DNA of 64,000 nt. Origin: Parabacteroides sp. PF5-9 (GTDB taxonomy: Bacteria; Bacteroidota; Bacteroidia; Bacteroidales; Tannerellaceae). A model generated the notes under the pieces. That model was not told the DNA's origin. It did no database searches and was given only the letters and a program-made list of their open reading frames with translations. Of this stretch, positions 36,049 to 45,156 are shown piece by piece. A program made the position numbers and the translations under genes. The first letter of the stretch is position 1. Each line of letters opens with the position of its first letter. The stretch covers positions 1 through 64,000 of the forward strand of contig NZ_JARXWG010000021.1 of the NCBI RefSeq assembly GCF_029893105.1, written 5' to 3'.

Positions 36049-37212
36049 TTATCCGAAAAAGAAAGATGAAAAAAACAACGGTTTGGCTTGGACGAAATTT
36101 CCGATGAAAAAACCGGCTATTATTAATAATATGGAGAGGAACAGTACGAGATAAGTTTTTGATTCAATGCCCTCTTCTTTATTGTATGAAAACAAAACTC
36201 TCAGTCCACCATATGACATGATCAGTACACCCGCTAAAATTAACAATAGCGAAGAAGATTCATTGAACGTTTTGTTGGGTTGTTGTGCATTAATAACCGT
36301 AGAGATCACAATCGCTACCATAGAAGCAAAAAAAGCCAGAATTTCAAGATATTTAGACCTTTGAGCATCTAAAAGATCTTTTGTATTCGATATTTCATTC
36401 GCTAAGAGTTCTTTTGTCTTTTTCATTTCGCTATCTAAAAGCTCTTTTGTTTTTGCCATTTCACTATCTAATGTTGTTTTAAATTCTTGAATTTGCACTC
36501 TTGAACTTTCCTTTGTTTTTATTTCCATTAGGTAGTAATAGTATTGCGTTTTTCTGATTTCGAAATCAGGTCGGCTAGGGTCTTCAATATCAATAGCTTT
36601 CAGTATTAATTCACGTGCCTCGCAGAAACTCTCTTTAGTTGGATTCTGATGGTATAACAGGCGCCCTTTTGTACAATAGTATTTTGCATAATTATTGTTC
36701 GCTTTAATTTCTTCTTCGATTTGGTTTAGCGCCTTATCTATGATTGAATCGGGAATATCTTCTTCATGTTCTAATGCGATTGCAATAAAATCAGCATAAG
36801 TCTGTTTAACTCCTTGATGATTAGGAATGACGCGTAATGCCTGCTCGGCATTTTCAATGGCTTTTTGATGTATATTAATATTATTGTAATAATGGGCATA
36901 AACGATCCACATAAGCGGATACTCTTCGGTATTAAAGTAATTTTTATAAATATCAACAAATTCATTGTATTTTGTTGGAGAAACGTTTATCCGGTGATAG
37001 GTCAAGATGGTATAAAAAATGACAAACCTGAGATCACTTTCTTGCGAATGATCATGAATCAAAGGTTGTAATCGATCGATAGTATTTTGATCAATAACCT
37101 TTTCTTTGATGGATATTTCGTCTTTTTTATGCTTGATTAACTCTCTCATCGATTTGGTACAATCAATAGAGTCAAGATGGATAGAGGATAAAATGTTAAT
37201 TACTTTTTCCAT
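36049..37212 (-). CDS. Membrane protein with TPR-like domain and 11-residue coiled-coil repeats
   Basis: I do not recognise the family. The N-terminal 230 residues are helical with TPR-like character (for example NIHQKAIENAEQALRVIPNH). At about residues 245-290 there are four 11-residue repeats of the type DSEMKKTKELL, which should form a right-handed (hendecad) coiled coil. The last 90 residues hold three hydrophobic segments (about 293-312, 323-340 and 353-374), so the protein is anchored by its C-terminus with a large cytosolic part. There is no signal peptide. The base composition seems more AT-rich than that of its neighbours, which fits an accessory gene. It may be a scaffold or stress-sensing protein, but nothing shows this directly. 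Confidence 0.7.
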   Translation of the reverse strand: MEKVINILSSIHLDSIDCTKSMRELIKHKKDEISIKEKVIDQNTIDRLQPLIHDHSQESDLRFVIFYTILTYHRINVSPTKYNEFVDIYKNYFNTEEYPLMWIVYAHYYNNINIHQKAIENAEQALRVIPNHQGVKQTYADFIAIALEHEEDIPDSIIDKALNQIEEEIKANNNYAKYYCTKGRLLYHQNPTKESFCEARELILKAIDIEDPSRPDFEIRKTQYYYYLMEIKTKESSRVQIQEFKTTLDSEMAKTKELLDSEMKKTKELLANEISNTKDLLDAQRSKYLEILAFFASMVAIVISTVINAQQPNKTFNESSSLLLILAGVLIMSYGGLRVLFSYNKEEGIESKTYLVLFLSILLIIAGFFIGNFVQAKPLFFSSFFFG

Positions 37213-37542
37213 TTCAATATGTTTTTCATCTCAAAAGTAGTAAATTGTTCTAATATGCCAATAAGATGCAAGTCTTAATAATCAAAGGCTCCTCTTTCTT
37301 AAGGAAAACCGTGAAATCCATAGGTTTACTCTGATTGATTATGAAAGATGTGTGGTATTTCGTCAAAAAGGCGTAACTTTACCCCGCGATTAGTTGCCGA
37401 TGTACAGTTAAAATACAAGCGGAATGGGATTTATTTAATTGTGATCTCATACTTCTTCTGACTAAGACTAATGGCTAATAGGATGAGCATAATTATTCTA
37501 TATAACGATTAAGCGTATAAATTTTTTTTGAAGAAACATACG
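37213..37542. other. Intergenic region between divergent genes
   Basis: This 330-bp gap separates the coiled-coil membrane protein gene from the nucleotidyltransferase gene. On the minus strand, ATTG (37259-37262), a 19-bp spacer and TACTTTTG (37232-37239) form a plausible promoter for the membrane protein gene. On the plus strand only a weak TAACTTTA near 37375 is visible. No other structure was seen. Confidence 0.45.
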
Positions 37543-38277
37543 ATGAAAGCTTTGATTTTGGCAGCAGAAGCCAGAGCATCCATGAGTAGTATTAAACCAA
37601 CGGCCTTAATTGAGGTAGGAGGGAAACCTATGTTGGAGCATGTGATTCTCAAATTAAAAACAGCCGGTTTTGACCGGATTGTGATTAATGTGCACCATCT
37701 GGGTGAACAGATCATAAGCTTTCTCGAAGCGAACAATCATTTTGGTGTTCGAATTGATATCTCTGACGAACGTGATTATCTGCTGGATACAGGAGGAGGT
37801 ATAAAAAACGCTGCACGTTTTTTTCAGGGCGATGAACCTTTTTTGATCCATAATGTGGATATTTTTTCCAATGTAAATTTTCAGGATATTTATACCAAAC
37901 ATAAAGAGACTAATCCGTTGGCTACGTTATTAGTTAGCAAGCGAAAGACATCCCGTCATTTGCTTTTCAATAAAGAGAATCATCTGTGCGGCTGGCGGAA
38001 TCATGAGACAGGCGAAATCAAATCGCATTACCCTGATTTTGATCCGAAACAGTATGAAGAGTATGCTTTCGGAGGAATTCATGTGGTGAGCCCAAAGATC
38101 TTCGAATGGATGGATGAGTGGACGGGAAAGTTCTCTGTGATTAACTTCTACCTGGCGGTTTGTGCCAAAACAACTATTCAAGCCTATCAGCCAGAAGAAC
38201 TTCAGCTGATCGATATCGACCAGCCGGAAGCTTTGGCAAAAGCAGAAGAATGGATTAAGTCTGCTCTTTCAGAATAA
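37543..38277 (+). CDS. Sugar-phosphate nucleotidyltransferase with altered signature loop
   Basis: The protein matches the NTP_transferase family of MurU and mannose-1-phosphate guanylyltransferases over most of its length. Recognisable parts are [38 protein letters not shown] and the metal-binding segment HNVDIF. The diagnostic nucleotide loop near the start, normally AAGxGTRLxPxTxxxPK, is instead [14 protein letters not shown], about three residues shorter and without GxGTR or the PK lysine pair. The frame is intact and the rest looks well kept, so it is not a simple pseudogene. A TTG at 37528 is possible, but the ATG at 37543 is the family start. The 3' end overlaps guaB by 23 bp convergently. 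It may have lost catalysis or changed its nucleotide; the usual kinase partner gene is absent. Confidence 0.75.
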   Translation: MKALILAAEARASMSSIKPTALIEVGGKPMLEHVILKLKTAGFDRIVINVHHLGEQIISFLEANNHFGVRIDISDERDYLLDTGGGIKNAARFFQGDEPFLIHNVDIFSNVNFQDIYTKHKETNPLATLLVSKRKTSRHLLFNKENHLCGWRNHETGEIKSHYPDFDPKQYEEYAFGGIHVVSPKIFEWMDEWTGKFSVINFYLAVCAKTTIQAYQPEELQLIDIDQPEALAKAEEWIKSALSE

Positions 38278-39748
38278 CATCGTGTGCTCCTCCTTCTACA
38301 ATACTTGTAGAGGAGACAAGCGTGATTTTAGCTTGTTGTTGTAACTCTTCTATGGTTATACTGCCGCAGCTACACATAGTTGCTTTGATTTTTCCCAACG
38401 TAATATCCAGGTTGTCTTTCATTTTACCGGCATAAGGAACGTAGCTGTCCACCCCTTCTTCAAATTTCAAGGATTCATTGCCACCCATATCGTAACGTTG
38501 CCAGTTTTTAGCCCGGTTGGATCCTTCTCCCCAATATTCTTTGACAAAATTATTTCCTATTTTCATTTTCTTAGTCGGTGATTCGTCAAAACGGGCAAAG
38601 TAGCGTCCCATCATCAAGAAATCGGCACCCATAGCTAAAGCCAATACCATATGATAATCATGAACTAACCCACCGTCACTACAGATTGGGATATAAACAC
38701 CCTTCGTGTTGAAATACTCATCACGTGCTTTAGCTACATCGATGAGGGCTGTCGCTTGTCCGCGTCCGATCCCTTTTTGTTCCCTTGTAATACAAATCGA
38801 ACCTCCTCCGATCCCTACTTTAATAAAATCGGCTCCGGCTTCTACCAGATAGTTGAAACCGTCCTTGTCAACCACATTTCCGGCTCCGACTAAGACCTTA
38901 TTGTTATATGTTTTTTTGATCCATTGCAACGTTTCATATTGCCATTCGGAATATCCATCGGAAGAATCGATACACAAGACATCTACCCCTGCTTCAACCA
39001 AGGCAGGTACACGCTCCTGATAGTCTCGTGTGTTGATGCCGGCTCCAACCAACAGCTTCTTGTCGGGGCCTGACAACTCATCCGGATTGTCGCGGTGATT
39101 GTTGTGATCTTTACGAAAGACAAAATATTGTAGTCTTTGTTCTTCATCAATAATGGGCAGTGTGTTTAATTTGTTATCCCAGATGATTTGATTGGCTTCT
39201 TTTAGTGATGCTCCCAAATAGCCGACGATTAAATCGTCAAAAGGGGTCATGAAGTTTTTCACTCTCGTACTCGGATCGTCTTTTTCTGCACGATAGTCGC
39301 GACTGGTTACCATACCGAGCAACTTCCCGTTTGGCGTACCGTCGTCGGTGACTCCGATGGTCGAATGTCCGGTGTTACGAACCAGGTCGATGACATCTGC
39401 TAATGTATGTTCAGGAGTGAGGTTGGAATCGCTGACAACAAATCCTGCTTTGAACTTTTTCACACGACGAACCATTTCAACCTGATTTTTGATCGACTGT
39501 GATCCGAAGATAAACGAAAGGCCGCCGTTTCGTGCCAATTCAATGGCTAATTCGGGGCCTGAGACAGATTGCATAATGGCAGAAACAATGGGGATATTCA
39601 ACTCGATGGGCGATTTTTCCCCTTTGGCAAATTTAGTGAGTGGGGACTTGAGTGACACATTCGAGGGGACACATTGTTTGGTGGTTAAACCGGGAATAAG
39701 CAGATATTCTCCAAAGGTTCGGGATACATCGTTTAAGTAGATAGCCAT
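38255..39748 (-). CDS. guaB: IMP dehydrogenase, Tritrichomonas-like type
   Basis: The enzyme oxidises IMP to XMP with NAD, the committed step to GMP. The beta-barrel is interrupted by two CBS domains (about residues 105-215). The catalytic cysteine is C319 in [13 protein letters not shown], and the Arg-Tyr pair of the flap is R418/Y419 in NWQRYDMGG, which marks an IMP dehydrogenase rather than a GMP reductase. These positions are numerically the same as those known for Tritrichomonas foetus IMPDH, and long segments such as [10 protein letters not shown] and [13 protein letters not shown] also match what I recall of it. The common Bacteroides GuaB has a different N-terminus. Its 3' end overlaps the convergent nucleotidyltransferase gene. 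Confidence 0.9.
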   Translation of the reverse strand: MAIYLNDVSRTFGEYLLIPGLTTKQCVPSNVSLKSPLTKFAKGEKSPIELNIPIVSAIMQSVSGPELAIELARNGGLSFIFGSQSIKNQVEMVRRVKKFKAGFVVSDSNLTPEHTLADVIDLVRNTGHSTIGVTDDGTPNGKLLGMVTSRDYRAEKDDPSTRVKNFMTPFDDLIVGYLGASLKEANQIIWDNKLNTLPIIDEEQRLQYFVFRKDHNNHRDNPDELSGPDKKLLVGAGINTRDYQERVPALVEAGVDVLCIDSSDGYSEWQYETLQWIKKTYNNKVLVGAGNVVDKDGFNYLVEAGADFIKVGIGGGSICITREQKGIGRGQATALIDVAKARDEYFNTKGVYIPICSDGGLVHDYHMVLALAMGADFLMMGRYFARFDESPTKKMKIGNNFVKEYWGEGSNRAKNWQRYDMGGNESLKFEEGVDSYVPYAGKMKDNLDITLGKIKATMCSCGSITIEELQQQAKITLVSSTSIVEGGAHDVILKEQT

Positions 39749-39814
39749 AAGTTCTTAATTTGCTTAGTGAGTGAATTCGTTTACAAAGGTAGTTATTTTA
39801 ACTACTGATTGCCT

Positions 39815-41479
39815 TTAATAATTATTGTAAAGGTATCGTTTGATGCTCTTTTTAGGTGTTTTCTCAAACTCATTCGGGTATAGTTGAATGGAAGAGACAG
39901 CTTCATAAGGTGCCAGTAAACTGTTTAACTCTTTCCTGTTTTGTTCCATGATGACCGCCAGTTCTGAATGTGAAACACCTGTACTATCAACTGCTTCGTA
40001 GTCGGGATAAACCAATCCTACGAGTTTGCCGCTCTTTTCAATAATCAAACTTTCCATGATGAAAGGCAGATTGTTGAGTTTGGATTCGATCTCTTCGGGA
40101 TAAATATTTTGTCCACTGGAGCCGAGTATCATTGTTTTACTACGGCCTCTGATATAGATACGGTTGTTTTCATCAATCGTTCCCAAATCGCCGGTACGAA
40201 GCCAACCGTCTTCGGTAAAAACATTCTTTGTGGCTTCTTCATTTTTGTAATACCCTTTCATGACATTTTCGCCGGCGACCTGAATTTCTCCAACCTCATT
40301 ATAGGGGTCTTTCGAATCGATGCGTACCTGCATGATACCTTTTAGAATCTGACCACAAGAGCCTGGAATAAACTCTTTATTATTGTCGTAGCTGATCAAT
40401 GGAGCACATTCGGTCATGCCGTATCCGATTGTAAAGGGGAATTTTATTTTATAGAGAAAGTCGGTGACTTCCTGATTCATCGCTGCTCCGCCGACAATCA
40501 CTTCACGAAAACGTCCTCCCATGGCGTCAATCAGTGTTTTTCTGATTTTAGCATAGATTTGCTGATCCAGTAGAGGGATATTCAAAGCCAGTTTCATTGT
40601 TCGCTTGTTAAGCTGCGGGAGGATCATTTTTTTATAAATCTTTTCCAGAATCAATGGAACGGTAATAATCAAATTCGGCTTGATCTCTTCAAAGGCTTTC
40701 AGTAATATTTTGGGAGAAGGTGTTTTTCCCAGGAAAAAGACATGAGCACCGAAAGCCATAGGAACGAGAAAGTTGAACGCACAACTGTAGGCATGAGCAA
40801 GGGGGAGGAAGCATAATTCGCGTTCGCCACGGAATAAGACATCTAACGTTCTGGCATAAGTGACATTCCCTGCCAGATTATTTCCGGTCAACATGACCCC
40901 TTTGCTAAACCCGGTGGTGCCGGAGGTGTAGTTTAATAAAACCACTTTATCGTTGTCCAAATCGGCGTATTTGATATCCTCTTTCGAAAAGCCGTTTGGA
41001 TATTTTTCACTCATTTTATCGTTGAGCTTCAACAGAAGTTTCTGAATACTCTCTCCGTCGCGTTGGTGCAGACAACGAAAATCGGATAGCGAAAAGACTC
41101 CACGTACATCCTCAATCTTATCTTCTTCAAGCGAATCCCATATGCGATCGCTAACGAAAAGGAATGCCGATTCGGAATGGTTGATAATATGATGGATATC
41201 ATTCGGATTAAAGTCTTGCAAGATCGGTACAATAATCGCACCGTAAGTGACAGCCGCCATATAAACAATGCACCAGCGGGAGCAGTCTTTGCCTACTAAA
41301 GCGATTTTATCTCCCTGCCGTACCTGGCATTCACTAAAGATAATATGTATACGGGCAATTTCTTTTGCTACATCAGCAAAAGAAAAGGTTGTACTTTTAC
41401 TATAGTCTGTTAAAGCCGGCAGTTCCCAATTTTCCTTGAAACTGTTCTCGTATAATTTGATGAAATTTTCTTGAATCAT
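39815..41479 (-). CDS. Long-chain acyl-CoA synthetase (AMP-forming)
   Basis: This member of the ANL superfamily activates a carboxylic acid to acyl-AMP and then to acyl-CoA or another thioester. The ATP-binding motif is NYTSGTTGFSKGVML (about residue 188-202). The adenine motif is GYGMTECAPL, the hinge region is GWLRTGDLG, and the C-terminal lysine segment is KTPKKSIKRYLY. The 554-residue length and the fatty-acid ligase pattern support long-chain fatty acids, but other acids are possible. It is a single gene divergent from mtaB. The last base of its promoter-like sequence lies about 55 bp upstream of the start. Confidence 0.88.
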   Translation of the reverse strand: MIQENFIKLYENSFKENWELPALTDYSKSTTFSFADVAKEIARIHIIFSECQVRQGDKIALVGKDCSRWCIVYMAAVTYGAIIVPILQDFNPNDIHHIINHSESAFLFVSDRIWDSLEEDKIEDVRGVFSLSDFRCLHQRDGESIQKLLLKLNDKMSEKYPNGFSKEDIKYADLDNDKVVLLNYTSGTTGFSKGVMLTGNNLAGNVTYARTLDVLFRGERELCFLPLAHAYSCAFNFLVPMAFGAHVFFLGKTPSPKILLKAFEEIKPNLIITVPLILEKIYKKMILPQLNKRTMKLALNIPLLDQQIYAKIRKTLIDAMGGRFREVIVGGAAMNQEVTDFLYKIKFPFTIGYGMTECAPLISYDNNKEFIPGSCGQILKGIMQVRIDSKDPYNEVGEIQVAGENVMKGYYKNEEATKNVFTEDGWLRTGDLGTIDENNRIYIRGRSKTMILGSSGQNIYPEEIESKLNNLPFIMESLIIEKSGKLVGLVYPDYEAVDSTGVSHSELAVIMEQNRKELNSLLAPYEAVSSIQLYPNEFEKTPKKSIKRYLYNNY

Positions 41480-41502
41480 AGCACAAAATGGTGATTATTG
41501 TG

Positions 41503-41534
41503 CAAAAATAGAGACAATCAGGCAGATATACAAC
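41503..41534 (-). promoter_or_regulatory. Putative promoter of the acyl-CoA synthetase gene
   Basis: On the minus strand this reads GTTG (41531-41534), a 20-bp spacer and TATTTTTG (41503-41510). The -7 box is perfect, and the -33 box differs from TTTG at one base. The leader would be about 15-20 nt. A plus-strand TAACTTTG at 41565-41572 could be the -7 element for mtaB on the other side. Confidence 0.4.
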
Positions 41535-41589
41535 TAAAACAAAATGAACTTGGATGCTTTTAGTTAACTTTGTGGCGAATTAGAAATTT

Positions 41590-42912
41590 ATGATTGATCA
41601 TTCTGTTTTTGAAAATAAAACGGCGGCATATTTTACGTTGGGATGTAAATTGAACTTTGCAGAAACGTCAACCATCGGAAAAATGCTTGCCAATCGGGGC
41701 ATTCGCAGAGTACGCTCAGGAGAAAAAGCGGATATTTGTGTAATAAATACCTGCTCGGTCACAGAGTTGGCCGACAAAAAATGCCGTCAGGCTATCCGAC
41801 GGATCAGCAAACAACATCCGGGTGCTTTTATTGTCGTTACAGGTTGTTATGCGCAACTAAAACCGGAAGAGATCGCAGATATAGAGGGCGTAGATCTGGT
41901 ATTGGGTGCCGAGCAGAAATTAGATATACTTCACTATCTGGATAATCTGGAAAAGAGAGAAATAGGAAAAGGGGCTGTAATTACCTCAGTATCAAAAGAG
42001 ATAAAGGCATTTGCACCGTCCTGTTCGGCAGACGATCGCACGCGTCATTTTCTGAAGGTACAAGATGGATGTGATTATTATTGTTCCTATTGCACGATAC
42101 CTTTTGCCCGTGGCAGGAGCCGTAATGGGTGTGTTGCAGACCTGGTCAAACAGGCCGAAGAAGTCGCCGAAAAAGGGGGCAAAGAGATTGTATTGACCGG
42201 GGTAAATATCGGGGATTTTGGGAAAAGTACGGATGAACAGTTTATCGATCTGATTCGTGCTTTGGATCGAGTTGAAGGAATTGCGCGTTATCGTATTTCG
42301 TCCATCGAACCCAATCTGATTACCGATGAGGTGATTGATTTTGTGTCAACAAGCCAAAAGTTTGCTCCTCATTTTCATATACCGCTTCAGAGTGGTAGTG
42401 ATGCGGTTTTAAGGTTGATGAAGAGACGTTATGATACGGAATTATTCCGTTATAAGATCGAAAAGATTAAACAAACGATTCCTCATGCGTTTATTGGGAT
42501 AGATGTGATTGTCGGAACGCGTGGAGAGACGGATGAATTGTTTGATGAAACATACGCGTTTATTCAAAGTCTTGATATCAGCCAGCTTCATGTTTTCAGC
42601 TATTCTGAAAGGGCAGGCACACAAGCTTTGAAAATCGATCATATTGTCGATTCAAAGACCAAACAAAAACGGAGCCAGCTGTTGTTGGATCTGTCGGAAC
42701 AAAAATTAAACTCTTTTTATACGGCTCATATCGGCAAAACGGTCAAAGTCCTTTTTGAACATACGCGTAAAGACCAGCAGATGCATGGTTTCTCTGAAAA
42801 TTACATCAAGGTGGAAATACCTTACGATTCGAATTTAAATAATGTCGTGCGACAAATCCGTTTAGGAAACTGGAATGAGGATCATACGGCATTAAAGGTT
42901 GATCAAATATAG
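41590..42912 (+). CDS. mtaB: tRNA t6A37 methylthiotransferase MtaB
   Basis: MtaB converts t6A to ms2t6A at position 37 of tRNAs, using radical SAM chemistry and an auxiliary 4Fe-4S cluster. The N-terminal UPF0004 domain has cluster cysteines C19, C55 and C86. The radical SAM motif is C161/C165/C168 in GCDYYCSYC. A TRAM-like C-terminal part follows (about 370-440). Length is 440 residues, as in MtaB rather than MiaB or RimO. It is 8 bp upstream of the acyltransferase gene and heads a three-gene plus-strand cluster. tsaD, which makes the t6A precursor, is also in this window at 59 kb. Confidence 0.92.
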   Translation: MIDHSVFENKTAAYFTLGCKLNFAETSTIGKMLANRGIRRVRSGEKADICVINTCSVTELADKKCRQAIRRISKQHPGAFIVVTGCYAQLKPEEIADIEGVDLVLGAEQKLDILHYLDNLEKREIGKGAVITSVSKEIKAFAPSCSADDRTRHFLKVQDGCDYYCSYCTIPFARGRSRNGCVADLVKQAEEVAEKGGKEIVLTGVNIGDFGKSTDEQFIDLIRALDRVEGIARYRISSIEPNLITDEVIDFVSTSQKFAPHFHIPLQSGSDAVLRLMKRRYDTELFRYKIEKIKQTIPHAFIGIDVIVGTRGETDELFDETYAFIQSLDISQLHVFSYSERAGTQALKIDHIVDSKTKQKRSQLLLDLSEQKLNSFYTAHIGKTVKVLFEHTRKDQQMHGFSENYIKVEIPYDSNLNNVVRQIRLGNWNEDHTALKVDQI

Positions 42913-42920
42913 GATGAGTT

Positions 42921-43808
42921 ATGTTGAATAAGTTGTTATATGCATTTCTGTACATGTGGGTGAAATTACATGCGCTTTTGCCGATGCGGGTGTTATATGT
43001 GTTTTCGGATATTTTATATCTGTTTGTTTATAAGATCGTTGGATACCGTTTGCGAGTCGTTCGCCGGAACATGAAAGCCTCTTTTCCTGAAAAAACAAAA
43101 AAAGAGTTGCGGCAACTGGAGCGGGATTTTTATCACCATTTTTCAGATTATATTGTTGAAACGATCAAGCTGGCTAATATCTCCAAGGAAGATCTGTTGG
43201 AGCGAGCGATTCTCAGAAATGCAGAACTGACTGAGGAGTTGAAAAAAGAGGGACATACCTGTTTCCTTTTTATGATGGGGCATTATGGCAACTGGGAATG
43301 GTTCACGGCCTCATCCGAATGGTTTAATAAACTCCGTTTGTATCAAATATACCGTCCTCTTACGAATAAAGCCTTTGATAAATTGTTTATTTTTCTCCGT
43401 ACACGTTTTGGCTCTTATGGAATCAAAAAAAATGACACTTTTCGCGATATTGTTCATTTAGTCCGGGAAAAAATAGGAAGTATCGTTGTTTTTATTGCAG
43501 ATCAAACACCCAGTAAAGCGAATCTGCATTATTGGACTACCTTTTTAAATCAAGAGACTCCCATGCTTACTGGTCCGGAGCGGATAGCAAAAAAAATGAA
43601 TCTTCCTGTTTTCTTTTTGGATGTGCAGAAAGTGAAACGAGGACATTATACCGTAGATCTGGAATTGATCACAGCAAATGCCAAGGATACTCCGGAATTT
43701 TGGATCACCGAACAATATGCACGGCGGATGGAACGTTCTATCTTACGAGATCCGGCTTATTGGCTATGGACGCATAAGCGTTGGAAGCACGCAGCAGAAC
43801 AACACTAA
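42921..43808 (+). CDS. LpxL/HtrB-like lipid A acyltransferase
   Basis: This lysophospholipid acyltransferase-family protein of 295 residues is probably a late acyltransferase of lipid A at the inner membrane. The catalytic motif HxxxxxD/E appears as HYGNWEW (about residues 119-125). ADQTPSKANL and TGPERIAKK are the conserved second blocks. An N-terminal hydrophobic segment (about 3-35) anchors it. It starts 8 bp after mtaB and precedes the GT2 gene, so the three may be co-transcribed. The combination of a lipid A acyltransferase and a glycosyltransferase suggests surface glycolipid synthesis. Confidence 0.87.
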   Translation: MLNKLLYAFLYMWVKLHALLPMRVLYVFSDILYLFVYKIVGYRLRVVRRNMKASFPEKTKKELRQLERDFYHHFSDYIVETIKLANISKEDLLERAILRNAELTEELKKEGHTCFLFMMGHYGNWEWFTASSEWFNKLRLYQIYRPLTNKAFDKLFIFLRTRFGSYGIKKNDTFRDIVHLVREKIGSIVVFIADQTPSKANLHYWTTFLNQETPMLTGPERIAKKMNLPVFFLDVQKVKRGHYTVDLELITANAKDTPEFWITEQYARRMERSILRDPAYWLWTHKRWKHAAEQH

Positions 43809-43830
43809 ACAACGAACAGCGAACAGAAAA

Positions 43831-44904
43831 ATGACAAAATTATCGAACGATGAATTTTCAAAAAAGCGCCTATCCATCGTTATTTTGAATTGGAATGGTG
43901 CTGAATTGATGAAGCGTTTTTTACCTTCGGTGATCCAGTATTCACCGGAAGATTTAGCGGATATAATTGTAGCAGATAATGGATCAACGGATGATTCTGT
44001 TGCTATGTTGAAGGAATTTTTCCCTACAGTAAAAATTATACAACTGGATAAAAATTATGGTTTTGCCGAAGGATATAATTTAGCGATCAAACAGGTCGAT
44101 ACAAGATATACTGTTTTATTAAATAGTGATATTGAAGTCACAGAAGGGTGGCTGGAAGCACCATTACAAGCCATGGACGCAGATCATTCAATCGCTTGTG
44201 TGCAACCCAAGATATTAGCCGAACGCAATCGAGCCTATTTTGAATATGCCGGAGCAGCCGGAGGGTTTATTGATAAGTACGGGTATCCGTTCTGTCGGGG
44301 AAGAATTTTGCATGAGGTGGAAAAAGATTGTGGACAGTATGATGCCTCGATAGATATTTTGTGGGCATCGGGTGCCTGTTTGTTTATCCGAACAGCGATC
44401 TATTTAAAAGAAGGAGGATTAGACGCGACGTTTTTTGCTCATCAGGAAGAGGTCGATATGTGTTGGAGACTGCGTAGTAGAGGATATCGTCTGGTTTGTA
44501 CACCGAATTCGGTTGTCTATCATGTCGGTGGCGCGACTTTAAAGGTGGAGAGTCCCCGGAAAACGTATTTGAATTTCAGAAATAATCTGTTGATGATCTA
44601 TAAAAACCATCAGGAGAAAACCCTTCGGTCGGTTATGCGTATGCGTTTTTGTTTGGATTATTTAGCTGCGATCAAATTTTTATTGACCGGACATCTTGCT
44701 AATGCCAAAGCGGTCTACTTGGCGCGTCGCGATTACTGTCGTTTGAAAAGTGCGTATAAGGCTGTCCGTGACGAAAATTTATCAAAAACAACTCTTCACG
44801 TTATCCCAGAAACCCTTGATGATGGGATTATTTTTCTTTTTTATTTGAAAGGGAAAAAATATTTTTCGGCATTATCTCCTTCGTGGCGGAATAAGAGCCG
44901 GTGA
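43831..44904 (+). CDS. Glycosyltransferase family 2, rhamnosyltransferase-like
   Basis: The GT-A fold enzyme starts with KRLSIVILNWNGAELMKRF and has the DNGSTDDS loop and the metal-binding NSDIEV. The acceptor-side signature HQEEVDMCWRLRSRG follows in the second half, as in GT2 enzymes that transfer rhamnose or related sugars. A C-terminal hydrophobic region (about 260-300) suggests membrane association. The open frame extends further upstream, but the ATG at 43831 gives a normal N-terminus and a 22-bp spacing from the acyltransferase gene. Acceptor and donor are unknown. Confidence 0.88.
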   Translation: MTKLSNDEFSKKRLSIVILNWNGAELMKRFLPSVIQYSPEDLADIIVADNGSTDDSVAMLKEFFPTVKIIQLDKNYGFAEGYNLAIKQVDTRYTVLLNSDIEVTEGWLEAPLQAMDADHSIACVQPKILAERNRAYFEYAGAAGGFIDKYGYPFCRGRILHEVEKDCGQYDASIDILWASGACLFIRTAIYLKEGGLDATFFAHQEEVDMCWRLRSRGYRLVCTPNSVVYHVGGATLKVESPRKTYLNFRNNLLMIYKNHQEKTLRSVMRMRFCLDYLAAIKFLLTGHLANAKAVYLARRDYCRLKSAYKAVRDENLSKTTLHVIPETLDDGIIFLFYLKGKKYFSALSPSWRNKSR

Positions 44905-44993
44905 CAAACCTTTATTTACGAACCATTTTTTTGCATTATCTTCGGTGAAATCGATCATTATCGGTTATATGCGACATTGAAGAGGGAAATTCG

Positions 44994-45075
44994 TTTGACA
45001 ATTATCAAATGAATTTTTTACAACTGTCGAATGATCATTTGATAGTTATAGAACGATCGTTTGACAATTGTCGAA
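44994..45075. repeat. Four-unit 22-bp phased palindrome array, family 2 (copy B)
   Basis: Centres are at 45001.5, 45023.5, 45045.5 and 45067.5. Cores are TTTGACAATTATCAAA, TTTTACAACTGTCGAA, TTTGATAGTTATAGAA and TTTGACAATTGTCGAA. Linkers are TGAATT, TGATCA and CGATCG. An 8-bp palindrome TTCCGGAA (45086-45093) is centred exactly 22 bp after unit 4. The array ends 25 bp before a TATCTTTG -7-like box at 45101-45108, so it sits directly upstream of the glnA promoter and 3' of the GT2 gene. Confidence 0.85.
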
Positions 45076-45100
45076 TGAATCTATCTTCCGGAATTCTTTT

Positions 45101-45108
45101 TATCTTTG
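45101..45108 (+). promoter_or_regulatory. -7 promoter element of glnA
   Basis: TATCTTTG matches the Bacteroidetes -7 box TAnnTTTG and would start transcription near 45115, about 40 nt before the glnA ATG. No TTTG lies at the usual -33 distance. That position is occupied by the end of the palindrome array and the TTCCGGAA palindrome, which may point to activation by a bound protein. Confidence 0.4.
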
Positions 45109-45156
45109 ATTCGAAAGCATAAAGAATCAATAACAAACACAAACACAGGAAACAGT

